Assembly (NCBI RefSeq): GCF_003123685.1
Contig: NZ_QCYJ01000107.1
Coordinates: 34,698-98,697 of the forward strand
Reading direction: 5' to 3'
DNA from: Nocardia aurea
GTDB lineage: Bacteria > Actinomycetota > Actinomycetes > Mycobacteriales > Mycobacteriaceae
DNA length: 64,000 nt
Both the position numbers and the translations under genes were made by a program. Under the pieces are notes generated by a model. The model was not told where the DNA came from, searched no databases, and saw only the letters and a list, made by a program, of their open reading frames with translations. Shown here piece after piece: positions 33,721-41,689 of the stretch; the first letter of the stretch is position 1; the number at the start of each line of letters is the position of its first letter.

Positions 33721-34659
33721 GTGGTGGATCTCGATGGCAGGGTCGCGATTGTGACCGGCGCGGGCCGTGGAATCGGTGCCGCAGTGGCGAAGGTGTTGGC
33801 GGCCGAGGGGGTCAGCGTCGTAGTCAACGATCTGGGGGTGGCAGTCGACGGATCCGGTACCGATTCCAGCCCGGCGGGGGAGACGGTGCGCGAGATCGTC
33901 GAGAAGGGCGGCACCGCGATCGCCGACGGCAGTGACATCGCGGATTTCGCGCAGGCAGCCGGGCTCATCGGCTCGACGGTCGAGAAGTTCGGCAAGCTCG
34001 ACATCCTGGTCAACACGGCGGGCATCATCCGGGACCGGATGCTGTTCAACATGGCCGAGGACGAGTGGGATGCGGTGATCCGGGTGCATCTGAAGGGCAC
34101 GTTCAACACCACCAGGCACGCTGCCGAGTTGTGGCGTGCGCAGGGCGGGGAGAACGAGCACCGCAGGATCATCAATTTCGCGTCTACCTCCGGTTTGTTC
34201 GGCATGCCCAGTCAGCCCAATTACGCTTCGGCCAAGATGGGCATCGTCGGCCTCACCTACGTCGCCGCGAACACTCTGGGCAAGTACGGCGTCACGGCCA
34301 ATGCCATAGCGCCGTCCGCTGACACTCGGATGACGCCGAAGGCGGTCGTCGAGTCCCGTGCCGCCACGCCCCGCCGGGCGGAGGATGTGGCGATCGTCGT
34401 CGCCTATCTGGCCAGCAAGGAGTCGGCTTGGTGCACCGGTCGCGTCCTCGGTGTGTCCGGCAGCGAGGTCAGCCTGTACGCCGACCCGCAGATCGTGCGG
34501 CAGGTAGACCGCTTCGAGCCCTGGGATCTCGACAGCCTCGATGACTCGCTGCGGCGGAATTTCGCCCCGGTCCGACGTGCAGCCGAAGGCCGGTGGGAGA
34601 AGGTTCGCAGCGTCGTTACCGGCGGTGCCGGTAACGACGCTGCGGCGAACAAGGGCTAG
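33721..34659 (+). CDS. SDR, 3-hydroxyacyl-CoA dehydrogenase-like (MFE2/HSD17B4 type)
   Basis: A 312-residue SDR with TGAGRGIGAAVAKVL, NDLGVAVDGSGTDSSPAGET (the long insertion characteristic of the peroxisomal multifunctional enzyme 2 dehydrogenase domain), VNTAGIIRDRMLFNM and the active-site NYASAKMGIVGLTY. GTG start with GAGAGGTAG upstream. Expected to oxidise a 3-hydroxyacyl-CoA to the 3-keto form. The gene's last 50 bases include a perfect 18-bp hairpin (34606-34644). A paralogue lies at 40200. Confidence 0.9.
   Translation: MVDLDGRVAIVTGAGRGIGAAVAKVLAAEGVSVVVNDLGVAVDGSGTDSSPAGETVREIVEKGGTAIADGSDIADFAQAAGLIGSTVEKFGKLDILVNTAGIIRDRMLFNMAEDEWDAVIRVHLKGTFNTTRHAAELWRAQGGENEHRRIINFASTSGLFGMPSQPNYASAKMGIVGLTYVAANTLGKYGVTANAIAPSADTRMTPKAVVESRAATPRRAEDVAIVVAYLASKESAWCTGRVLGVSGSEVSLYADPQIVRQVDRFEPWDLDSLDDSLRRNFAPVRRAAEGRWEKVRSVVTGGAGNDAAANKG
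34606..34644. terminator. 18-bp perfect hairpin inside the end of the SDR gene
   Basis: CGCAGCGTCGTTACCGGC (34606-34623) pairs perfectly with 34627-34644; loop GGT. It encodes part of SVVTGGAGND and lies 12 bases before the stop codon, between convergent genes. Probably a bidirectional terminator that has been captured in the coding region. Confidence 0.6.
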
Positions 34660-34682
34660 GGCAACCGGTCGGGATTGGTGGG

Positions 34683-35117
34683 TCAGTCGTCGAGGCTCGC
34701 CGGTCCCGCGACGGGCACCGGCTGGAATACCGGTATCGCGAACTCTTCCGTGTCCCGCACGGTGACTTCCAGTGCCATACCGATATGCACGTCCTCGATC
34801 GGGCAGTGCACGACATTGGTCATCAGGCGAGGTCCTTCCGCCAGTTCGACCACGGCCGCGACGTAGGGCAGCCAGTCGCGGAACGGCGGAAGGTCGTTCT
34901 GTCGCACGATCGAGAAGGTGTAGAGGGTGGCTCGGCCGCTGGTCTGTACCCATTCGACCGCGTCGCTCCAGCAATACGGACAGAACGGTCGCGGGTAGGA
35001 GTGGTTCCGGCCGCAGTCCCGGCAGCTCTTGATGAGAAGGCGCCCTTCGCGCGTCGCGGCCCAGTATTCATCGGTCGTCTCGTCGGGAGTCGGAAGGTCA
35101 TAGCGCGCAGTGGTCAT
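34683..35117 (-). CDS. DUF35 zinc-ribbon/OB-fold protein
   Basis: A 144-residue partner protein with an N-terminal helix (DETTDEYWAATREGRLLIKS), zinc ribbon CRDCGRNHSYPRPFCPYC and an OB fold (ATLYTFSIVRQNDLPPFRDW, LPYVAAVVELAEGPRLMTNV). DUF35 proteins bind acyl-CoA chains and associate with thiolase-fold enzymes. Here it is on the minus strand, convergent with the SDR, and divergent from the enoyl-CoA hydratase gene over the 35119-35150 island. Likely partner: the Cys-less thiolase at 32471 on the same strand. Confidence 0.9.
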   Translation of the reverse strand: MTTARYDLPTPDETTDEYWAATREGRLLIKSCRDCGRNHSYPRPFCPYCWSDAVEWVQTSGRATLYTFSIVRQNDLPPFRDWLPYVAAVVELAEGPRLMTNVVHCPIEDVHIGMALEVTVRDTEEFAIPVFQPVPVAGPASLDD

Positions 35118-35118
35118 G

Positions 35119-35150
35119 GTTAAGATATTAGCTAATTAATTTATTCGACA
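35119..35150. promoter_or_regulatory. AT-rich divergent promoter/operator
   Basis: GATATTAGCTAATTAATTTA between the DUF35 gene (minus, ATG 35117) and the enoyl-CoA hydratase gene (plus). TTAGCTAATTAA carries the TTAGCTRATT string. Confidence 0.6.
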
Positions 35151-35166
35151 ACAGAGAGCGGTCGTG

Positions 35167-36009
35167 ATGACAGACGAGGACTCGGCACCGTCGGGCGGCG
35201 ACGAGATCAGACACCACATGTCGGGTTCGGTCTCGTGGATCACGATCAACCGTCCCGAGGTCGGCAACGCGATCGGTCCGCGGCATCGCGCCCGTGTCAT
35301 CGAGCTGCTCGGGCACGCCAATGCCTCGCCCGGGATACGCGCGGTGGTCATCACGGGTGCGGGTGACGCGTTCTGCACAGGCGCCGATCTACGTGCGCCC
35401 CTGCCGTCCCCGGTGTTGGATCCGCCGAAGGGGGCCCCGGAGCGACCCGCCGGGGCGACCATGCGCAGCTTGCGAACAGGTGCGCAGCGGATGATCGATG
35501 CTGTGCTCAACTGCGAGAAGCCGGTACTGGCCGCGGTCAACGGGACGGCAGCCGGCATCGGCGCGCATCTGGCCTTCGCCAGCGACCTGGTGATCGCGAC
35601 GGAGGAGGCCCGTTTCATCGAAGTGTTCGTACGCCGCGGGATCCTGCCGGATTCGGGTGGACTGTGGTTGCTTCCCCGTCTGGTCGGTCTACAACGCGCC
35701 AAGGAGTTGGTGTTCTTCGGCGACGCCGTCTCGGCGCGCGACGCCGAGCGTTTGGGGCTGGTCAATCGCGTGGTGGCCACGGGCGAACTCGAAGGCGCCG
35801 CGCTGGCATGGGCGCAGCGGCTCGCCGAGGGCCCGACAACCGCGATCGGTCTCGCCAAGTCGTTGCTCAACCGATCGTTCGAATCTCCCTGGGAGGTGGC
35901 GCTGCGCGACGAGGCGGCCGCGGTGGAGATCAACAAGGGCACTCGGGACGCGGTCGAGGGCATCGTCAGCTTCCGCGAGCGTCGACCCGCGCACTTCACA
36001 GGATGGTGA
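35167..36009 (+). CDS. Enoyl-CoA hydratase/isomerase family protein
   Basis: A 280-residue crotonase: VSWITINRPEVGNAIGPRHR, VVITGAGDAFCTGADLRAPL, KPVLAAVNGTAAGIGAHLAF (oxyanion hole) and FIEVFVRRGILPDSGGLWLL. Glu in FIEV is present where the first catalytic acid sits; the second position is PDSGG, without Glu, as in several isomerase or hydrolase members. So hydratase, isomerase or CoA hydrolase are all possible. ATG 35167 or GTG three bases upstream. Followed at 7 bp by a DUF35 gene. Confidence 0.88.
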   Translation: MTDEDSAPSGGDEIRHHMSGSVSWITINRPEVGNAIGPRHRARVIELLGHANASPGIRAVVITGAGDAFCTGADLRAPLPSPVLDPPKGAPERPAGATMRSLRTGAQRMIDAVLNCEKPVLAAVNGTAAGIGAHLAFASDLVIATEEARFIEVFVRRGILPDSGGLWLLPRLVGLQRAKELVFFGDAVSARDAERLGLVNRVVATGELEGAALAWAQRLAEGPTTAIGLAKSLLNRSFESPWEVALRDEAAAVEINKGTRDAVEGIVSFRERRPAHFTGW

Positions 36010-36016
36010 GGCGAAA

Positions 36017-36436
36017 ATGAGCGAGGATCGCATTGCACCGCTGGTCACCGACCTGAATCGGCATTTCTGGACGGGCGGAGCCGAGGGTCTGCTGCAGTTT
36101 CTGCGCTGCGTGAACTGCGGCCTGTACCTCCATCCGCCCCGCCCGGTCTGCCGTGCTTGTCTCTCGGAGAAGGTGGAGGTAGCGGCGGTCAGCGGCCGGG
36201 GACATGTGCTCACCTATACCGTCAACCGCCACCCGTGGCGCCCCGGCGTCGAGGTGCCCTACGTCGTCGCACTCGTCGAACTGGTCGAGCAGCAAGGACT
36301 TCGACTCACCACGAACCTGGTCGGTTGCGCACCCGAGGATATCGAGATCTCCATGCCGGTTTACGTCGACTTCGAGCGAACCGGCGAGGTCTTCGTTCCG
36401 GTGTTCCGGCCCGACGCCTCTGGAAGGTCGATATGA
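36017..36436 (+). CDS. DUF35 zinc-ribbon/OB-fold protein
   Basis: A 139-residue protein: NRHFWTGGAEGLLQFLRCVN, zinc ribbon CVNCGLYLHPPRPVCRAC and OB fold GHVLTYTVNRHPWRP, VPYVVALVELVEQQGLRLTT. Its stop overlaps the ATG of the following thiolase-like gene (ATATGA), which argues for a stoichiometric complex, as in DUF35/Ltp2 aldolases. Same build as the protein at 34683. Confidence 0.92.
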   Translation: MSEDRIAPLVTDLNRHFWTGGAEGLLQFLRCVNCGLYLHPPRPVCRACLSEKVEVAAVSGRGHVLTYTVNRHPWRPGVEVPYVVALVELVEQQGLRLTTNLVGCAPEDIEISMPVYVDFERTGEVFVPVFRPDASGRSI

Positions 36437-37575
36437 GCGAGAGATTCGAGCAGCGGGTCATCATCTCGGGACTGGGTATGTCCCATGTCGGTCGACGCAC
36501 CGGTCAGTCGGGGCTGGAGATGACCATCGCGGCCGCGCGGGCGGCGATCGCCGACGCCGGACTCGTCCCGGCCGATATCGACGGCTTGGCCACCGTGGGA
36601 GACACGCCTCGGCCGGAGGTGCAGGACGCGCTGGGGCTCGGCCTCGGCTGGGGCGTGACCGGTAGCTCGGCCGAGGACGGCAACGCGTCGGGCGCACAGT
36701 TGGGCGCGGTGGTCAATGCCGCGATTGCGGTAGCGAGCGGGTTGGTCCGGCACGTGCTGGTCTACCGGACCGTGCTTATGAAGGGCGGTGCGGTGACGAT
36801 GTCGGGAGAAGTGACCGGCATGCGCGAGTGGATGCTGCCGTTCCACGAGTATTCGGCGGTCAATATGGCGGCGATGATCGCGCGCAGGCACATGCACGAG
36901 TATGGAACGACCCGTGAGCAGTTGGGCTGGATCGCCTTGACGGCTCGGCACCACGCGTCCCTCAACGAACAAGCCGTTTATCGGGCGCCGATGTCGATGG
37001 CCGATTACCTCGACGCTCGACCCATCAGTGACCCGCTCGGCCTCTACGACTGCGACGTTCCCGTCGACGGTTCCGTGGCCGTGGTCGTCTCGGCGGCCGA
37101 CTACGCGCCGGATTGCGCGGCGCCTCCGGTTCGGCTCGCGGCGGTCGGCTGCGGATTGCGCGGCCGACCGTCCTGGGATCAGGGCAAGGACTACCCGCGT
37201 GGCGCGGCGTGGGACGCCGCGGCGCAGATGTGGTCACGTACGGATCTGAAGCCGACCGACGTGGACGTCGCGGAACTCTACGACGGTTTCTCGATCCTCA
37301 CCCTCGACTGGCTGGAAGCTCTCGGATTCTGCCCGGCCGGTGAGGGCGGCCCGTTCGTCGAGGGGGGAGCCGACATCCGATTGGGTGGACGCCTGCCGCT
37401 GAATACATACGGCGGGCAGCTCTCGGCTGGGCGGTTGCACGGCTATTGGCTGTTGCACGAGGCGTGCCTGCAGGTCAGGCGGCAGGCAGGCCTACGTCAA
37501 GTGCCCGATGTCGAGGTCGCGGTGGCAGCGGCGGGCGGTGGTCCGCTCGGAGGATGTCTGCTGCTGACTCGCTGA
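36433..37575 (+). CDS. Thiolase-fold protein without nucleophilic Cys (Ltp2-like aldolase candidate)
   Basis: A 380-residue thiolase homologue, start ATG 36433 overlapping the DUF35 stop. The cysteine site reads SSAEDGNASGAQLG, and the HDCF position is VAELYDGFSILTLDWLEALG. HMHEYGTTREQLGWIALTAR and NTYGGQLSAGRLHGYWLLHE are characteristic of the Cys-less lipid-transfer group. With the co-translated DUF35 protein it is a candidate retro-aldolase removing a short acyl-CoA from a branched or cyclic 3-hydroxyacyl-CoA. A related protein is encoded at 32471. Confidence 0.88.
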   Translation: MSERFEQRVIISGLGMSHVGRRTGQSGLEMTIAAARAAIADAGLVPADIDGLATVGDTPRPEVQDALGLGLGWGVTGSSAEDGNASGAQLGAVVNAAIAVASGLVRHVLVYRTVLMKGGAVTMSGEVTGMREWMLPFHEYSAVNMAAMIARRHMHEYGTTREQLGWIALTARHHASLNEQAVYRAPMSMADYLDARPISDPLGLYDCDVPVDGSVAVVVSAADYAPDCAAPPVRLAAVGCGLRGRPSWDQGKDYPRGAAWDAAAQMWSRTDLKPTDVDVAELYDGFSILTLDWLEALGFCPAGEGGPFVEGGADIRLGGRLPLNTYGGQLSAGRLHGYWLLHEACLQVRRQAGLRQVPDVEVAVAAAGGGPLGGCLLLTR

Positions 37576-37595
37576 CCCGGCGCCACCTTTTGCTA

Positions 37596-37621
37596 AAATT
37601 AATTGATGATATAATTCTTGG
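37596..37621 (+). promoter_or_regulatory. AT-rich promoter giving a probable leaderless mRNA
   Basis: CTAAAATTAATTGATGATAT followed by AATTC; a perfect TATAAT at 37610-37615 ends seven bases before ATG 37622, so transcription should begin at or next to the start codon. No ribosome binding site is present. Confidence 0.65.
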
Positions 37622-38860
37622 ATGTCGCAGCAAGAAATGTTGGGTGTCGAAAGTGTTGAGGCGTTTCGCGATCGGGCCGCGGTCTGGCTGGACGCGCATG
37701 CCCCGCGACGGTCGCCCGAGGGCTGGGCCGTGGCCCAGCAGGAAGTCACCCGCGAACGCGAACGCGATCTGGTCATCGCGGCCAAGCTTTTCCAGTCCGA
37801 GCTGTTCGCGGCGGGGCTGACCGGGCTGCGTTGGCCACGGCCCTACGGTGGCCACGAGCTGACCGTCTCGCACGAGATCGCGCTGGCGGAGGCTGCCGCG
37901 CCGTTCGATCTGCCCACGGGGTTCGTCTTCAGTATCACTTTCGGAATGTGCGGGCCGACAGTGTTGGCTCACGGCACCGAGCCGCAGAAGCGTCGATACA
38001 TCGAACCGATGCTGCGCGGTGCGGAGATCTGGTGTCAACTCTTCTCCGAACCAGGCGCGGGCTCCGATCTCGCCGCGATCGGATCGAGTGCGGTGCTCGA
38101 CGGTGACCATTGGGTCGTCAACGGACAGAAAGTGTGGAGTTCGGGGGCGCATTACAGCGACTTCGGGTTGCTTCTCGCCCGCACCGCGCCCGAACTGCCG
38201 AAGCATCGTGGCCTGACGATGTTCATCGTCGACATGCGCGCACCGGGTGTGACGGTCAGACCGCTGCGTCAGATGAACGGCGCCGAGCACTTCAACGAGG
38301 TCTTCTTCGATGATCTGCGTATTCCGGCGGGCAATGTGGTGGGGCAGGTCAACGAAGGTTGGCGGACCGCGATCACGACGCTGATGAACGAACGGGTTGC
38401 TCTCGGTGGAGGGGGCGACTCCGAACGGAAGGCGGGTCTGGCGAACCTCTTCGAACTTGCCCGGGCCGCGGGCAGATACCACGATCCGGTCGTGCGTGAC
38501 CGGCTGGCCAGGGTGTACATCGAGCATACGATTGTCGGGCTGATCGGCCAGCGCGTCCGTGACGCTGTCCTGCGTGGAGCCGCGCCGGGGCCGGAGGGGT
38601 CGGTGGGTAAATTGGCCACGGCGCGCTCGGACAAGGCACTCGCCGCACTCGCGGCCGAGATGAGTGGTGCTCGCACCGCGGCGTGGAAGCAAGACGATGA
38701 TCGGGGCGGGGCGGCGTGGGCCGACATGCTGTTGAGCGTGCCGGCGCGATCTATCGCCGGGGGCACCGACGAGGTGCAGAAGAACATCATCGGCGATCGG
38801 GTGCTCGGACTGCCTCGGGAGCCCGAGTCCGATCGGGACGCCCCTTTCCGTGACCGCTGA
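37622..38860 (+). CDS. Acyl-CoA dehydrogenase, leaderless start
   Basis: A 412-residue flavoenzyme: LRWPRPYGGHELTVSHEIAL, FSEPGAGSDLAAIGSSAVLD, WVVNGQKVWSSGAHYSDFGL, MFIVDMRAPGVTVRPLRQMN, and the C-terminal IAGGTDEVQKNIIGDRVLGL. It belongs to the larger, alpha-like subgroup and has no adjacent partner; the beta-like enzyme at 24725 is also unpaired. The ATG lies directly behind a TATAAT box, without a leader. Followed by the P450 gene under its own AT-rich island. Confidence 0.92.
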   Translation: MSQQEMLGVESVEAFRDRAAVWLDAHAPRRSPEGWAVAQQEVTRERERDLVIAAKLFQSELFAAGLTGLRWPRPYGGHELTVSHEIALAEAAAPFDLPTGFVFSITFGMCGPTVLAHGTEPQKRRYIEPMLRGAEIWCQLFSEPGAGSDLAAIGSSAVLDGDHWVVNGQKVWSSGAHYSDFGLLLARTAPELPKHRGLTMFIVDMRAPGVTVRPLRQMNGAEHFNEVFFDDLRIPAGNVVGQVNEGWRTAITTLMNERVALGGGGDSERKAGLANLFELARAAGRYHDPVVRDRLARVYIEHTIVGLIGQRVRDAVLRGAAPGPEGSVGKLATARSDKALAALAAEMSGARTAAWKQDDDRGGAAWADMLLSVPARSIAGGTDEVQKNIIGDRVLGLPREPESDRDAPFRDR

Positions 38861-38883
38861 AACACGTACGTGTGCGGTTCCGC

Positions 38884-38910
38884 AGTAATTGGATGACCGT
38901 TATATTATCC
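38884..38910 (+). promoter_or_regulatory. AT-rich promoter of the P450 gene
   Basis: CAGTAATTGGATGACCGTTA followed by TATTATCC; TATATT/TATTAT at 38901-38908 is a good -10. About 45 bp before the ATG at 38956. Confidence 0.5.
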
Positions 38911-38955
38911 TGTCCTGAGGACCCGACAGGGTGTTACGAGTGAGGAGTGGGTCGG

Positions 38956-40176
38956 ATGCCGAGTGCGGTGACCAATGGCAACATCGAGTTCGATCCGTTG
39001 TCGGAGGAATTCTTCGACGATCCGTATCCGGTGTACCGCGAACTTCGCGACCATTCGCCGGTGTACTTCAACGAGCGCTATGGCTTCTACGCGCTGTCCC
39101 GCTACGAGGATGTCTTGAGGGGGCATCGCGACGCGGCTGTGCTGAGTAGCGCGCACGGCGTGCGCCTGTGGGATCTACTCAATCCCGACTTCGTGAACCG
39201 GTCGAGCATCATCGGTATGGACGAGCCGGAACACACACGTCAGCGGAAGCTGGTGAGCCGGGTGTTCACGCCCCGCGCGGTGGCCGAGCTGGAGCCGATG
39301 ATCCGGGAGATCATCGGCGGCTACTTGGACGAGCTCACCGATCGGGGCTCGTTCGACATCGTCGCCGACTTCTCCGCGCCGTTTCCGATCCAGGTGATCT
39401 CCGGGATGCTCGGGGTTCCGCACTCCGACCGGGAGCAGCTGAGGCACTGGTTCGACCTGGTGGTGCATCGGGAACCCGGCGAGCACACCCCTTCGCCGGA
39501 GGGCGTCGCCGCATACCTTTCGCTGCACGAGTATTTCCACGAACTCGCCCAGTACAAACGGCGCCATCCCGCTGAGGACATGATGACGCGCTTGGTCGAG
39601 GTCACTGTCGACCGCGATGATGCGGAAGGTGGCTCCACCCGGCTCACCGATCAGGAGATCTCCTCGTTCGGGGTGCTTCTCGGCGGGGCGGGCAGTGAGA
39701 CCGTCACCAAGGCCATCGGCAACGGTGCGGTGTTGTTCCACCGCAATCCCGCCGAATGGCAGAAAGTCATCGACGATCCTTACGTGATCCCCCAGGCGGT
39801 CGAGGAAGTCATCCGCTACTGGGCGCCCGCGCAGTACGTGGGCCGCTACACCACTCGGGAGGCGGAGTACGCCGGCGAGGTCATCCCGGCCGGTGTTCCC
39901 GTTCTGCTACTCACCGGATCCGCCTGCCGCGACGAGCGCGTGTTCCCGAACGCTGACCAGTTCGACGTCACGCGCCAACATCCGGTCTCGGTGCAGTTCG
40001 GGCACGGCATCCATGCTTGCCTCGGTGCGGCGCTCGCCCGGTTGGAGAGCCGAATCGCGTTCGAGGAGATCGCCCGCCGCTGGCCGAACCACACGGTCGA
40101 CGAGGCCGGATGCAAGCGGGTGACCGCCGCCAACGTCAGTGGCTACTCCCACGTTCCCGTGAATGTAACGGGCTGA
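38956..40176 (+). CDS. Cytochrome P450 monooxygenase
   Basis: A 406-residue soluble class I P450. Features: DEPEHTRQRKLVSRVFTPRA (C helix), the I-helix VLLGGAGSETVTKA, ExxR in EEVIRYWAPAQYVGRY, and the haem loop FGHGIHACLG with the thiolate Cys355. The group resembles the steroid/terpene-type actinobacterial P450s (CYP125/CYP142-like layout by general appearance only). It needs a ferredoxin and reductase; two orphan ferredoxins are encoded in the window (9193, 25942) but no reductase. GAGGAG sits eight bases before ATG 38956. The SDR gene follows 23 bp downstream. Confidence 0.93.
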   Translation: MPSAVTNGNIEFDPLSEEFFDDPYPVYRELRDHSPVYFNERYGFYALSRYEDVLRGHRDAAVLSSAHGVRLWDLLNPDFVNRSSIIGMDEPEHTRQRKLVSRVFTPRAVAELEPMIREIIGGYLDELTDRGSFDIVADFSAPFPIQVISGMLGVPHSDREQLRHWFDLVVHREPGEHTPSPEGVAAYLSLHEYFHELAQYKRRHPAEDMMTRLVEVTVDRDDAEGGSTRLTDQEISSFGVLLGGAGSETVTKAIGNGAVLFHRNPAEWQKVIDDPYVIPQAVEEVIRYWAPAQYVGRYTTREAEYAGEVIPAGVPVLLLTGSACRDERVFPNADQFDVTRQHPVSVQFGHGIHACLGAALARLESRIAFEEIARRWPNHTVDEAGCKRVTAANVSGYSHVPVNVTG

Positions 40177-40199
40177 CCCGATCATATAAGGAGACGGCA

Positions 40200-41201
40200 A
40201 TGGGAATGCTGAGCGGCAAGGTGGCGATAGTCACCGGTGCGGGGCGCGGTATCGGACGCGGCGAGGCGTTGGCGCTGGCCGGCCACGGCGCGGCGGTTGT
40301 AGTCAATGACGTCGGTGCGGCAGGGGACGGTGGCGGCACCGATCAGCGTCCGGCCCAGCAAGTCGTGGACGAGATCGTCGCGGCGGGTGGACGGGCGGTG
40401 GCCAACTACGACAGCATCGCGGACTTCGACCGAGCAGGCGACCTGATTCGTCAGGCCATCGATGAGTTCGGCCGACTGGACATCCTGGTCAACAACGCGG
40501 GCATCCTTCGGGACCGGATGGTCTACAACTTGTCTCCTGAGGATGTCGAAGCGGTGATCGGGGTCCACCTCTACGGACACCTCTGGACGACTCGACATGC
40601 GTGCGCCTACTGGCGTGGCGAACACAAGGCGGGCCGGCCGGTAGTGGGCCGCATCGTCAACACCTCGTCATCCTCTGGGGCTTTCGGTATGGTCGGACAG
40701 ACCAGCTACGCTGCGGCCAAAGCGGGTATCGCGGCCATGACTCAAGTGACCTCCATGGAAATGGCGCGCTACGGAGTGAGCGTGAACGCAGTGTGCCCAA
40801 CGGCTCGGACCAGGCTCACCGAGGCGGGCGGGCGGCTGGGCGACCAGGAAGCGCCGGACGGGTGGCATCTCAAACATCCCGACAACATCGGGCCCTTCGT
40901 GGCGTACCTGTGCAGTGACGCGGCGGCCGACATCACCGGACAGGTGTTCGGAGTGTTCGGCGGCGTTGTGCAGCGTTACGAGGGCTGGACTCCCGCCGAG
41001 GTCATCCAACGGGCCGAGCCGGGGCAATGGCAGATCGAGGAGTTGCAGGCGCGTGGCCAAGAGTTGTTCGCGGCTTGTTCGCCCGGGTTCACGTCCAGGA
41101 TGGGGGAGATCGCAGACCTGATCGACAGTGCCCAAGCGGCTTTGGACGCCCATGGATCGCCGCGGGCAGAATTCGGTGCGTCCGCCGGGGCTGAAGTCTG
41201 A
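40200..41201 (+). CDS. SDR, 3-hydroxyacyl-CoA dehydrogenase-like (MFE2 type)
   Basis: A 333-residue SDR and paralogue of the protein at 33721: TGAGRGIGRGEALALAGHGA, NDVGAAGDGGGTDQRPAQQV, VNNAGILRDRMVYNL, SYAAAKAGIAAMTQVTSMEM (YxxxK present) and VFGVFGGVVQRYEGWTPAEV. AAGGAG lies six bases before ATG. In one operon with the P450, so it may oxidise the hydroxyl that the P450 introduces, or act in beta-oxidation. Confidence 0.9.
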   Translation: MGMLSGKVAIVTGAGRGIGRGEALALAGHGAAVVVNDVGAAGDGGGTDQRPAQQVVDEIVAAGGRAVANYDSIADFDRAGDLIRQAIDEFGRLDILVNNAGILRDRMVYNLSPEDVEAVIGVHLYGHLWTTRHACAYWRGEHKAGRPVVGRIVNTSSSSGAFGMVGQTSYAAAKAGIAAMTQVTSMEMARYGVSVNAVCPTARTRLTEAGGRLGDQEAPDGWHLKHPDNIGPFVAYLCSDAAADITGQVFGVFGGVVQRYEGWTPAEVIQRAEPGQWQIEELQARGQELFAACSPGFTSRMGEIADLIDSAQAALDAHGSPRAEFGASAGAEV

Positions 41202-41228
41202 CACGTTCAGCGCGATCCACAGGGGCGA

Positions 41229-41272
41229 CGTCGTACGGCGCGATACAGGCCGTCGTACGGCGTGATACAGGC
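41229..41272. repeat. 22-bp tandem repeat, two copies
   Basis: CGTCGTACGGCGCGATACAG plus GC at 41229-41250 is repeated with one change at 41251-41272. CGTACG is palindromic. The 41202-41689 gap holds this repeat and one AT-rich island, and no gene that I can support. Confidence 0.6.
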
Positions 41273-41621
41273 CCTGTTCGGCTGGGCGTGCCGACGGCCT
41301 TCCGGCCATCGTGGTGTTGAAGATGTTGTCCGAGTATAAGTTTCGGGCGTCGGAGATCGAGTCGTAGATGCGACCGTCAGTGACCAAGTGAGGCCTGAGT
41401 ACCGGAGAACTTGTGGCCGCGGGGATCAACCGCGTGCCATGGGGATCTGACCGTTGCTCAGCGGACGGTGTCGGGCCCTTGCTGCTCTGGGACACGAGGT
41501 GAGTCGGCCGCCGAAATGGGACCGCGCCGAAGGAGCCCGTCGAGTCGAAGATCGATCGCGCGGTGACTTGCCCGACCGGGTATCGCGAAGAAACCGGACA
41601 GCTCGAGTATGTTGCTGCACA

Positions 41622-41650
41622 CCAATTAATAAGTCGAATAGTATGTTTCA
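41622..41650. promoter_or_regulatory. AT-rich promoter of the ABC importer operon
   Basis: CCAATTAATAAGTCGAATAG then TATG; the 15-mer AAGTCGAATAGTATG recurs as TAGTCGAATAGTATG at 61471. TAGTAT is a plausible -10. About 40 bp before ATG 41690. Confidence 0.6.
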
Positions 41651-41689
41651 TGCTCGCTCGAGCTGGCACGGTGAGGCGCAGGTTATCGA

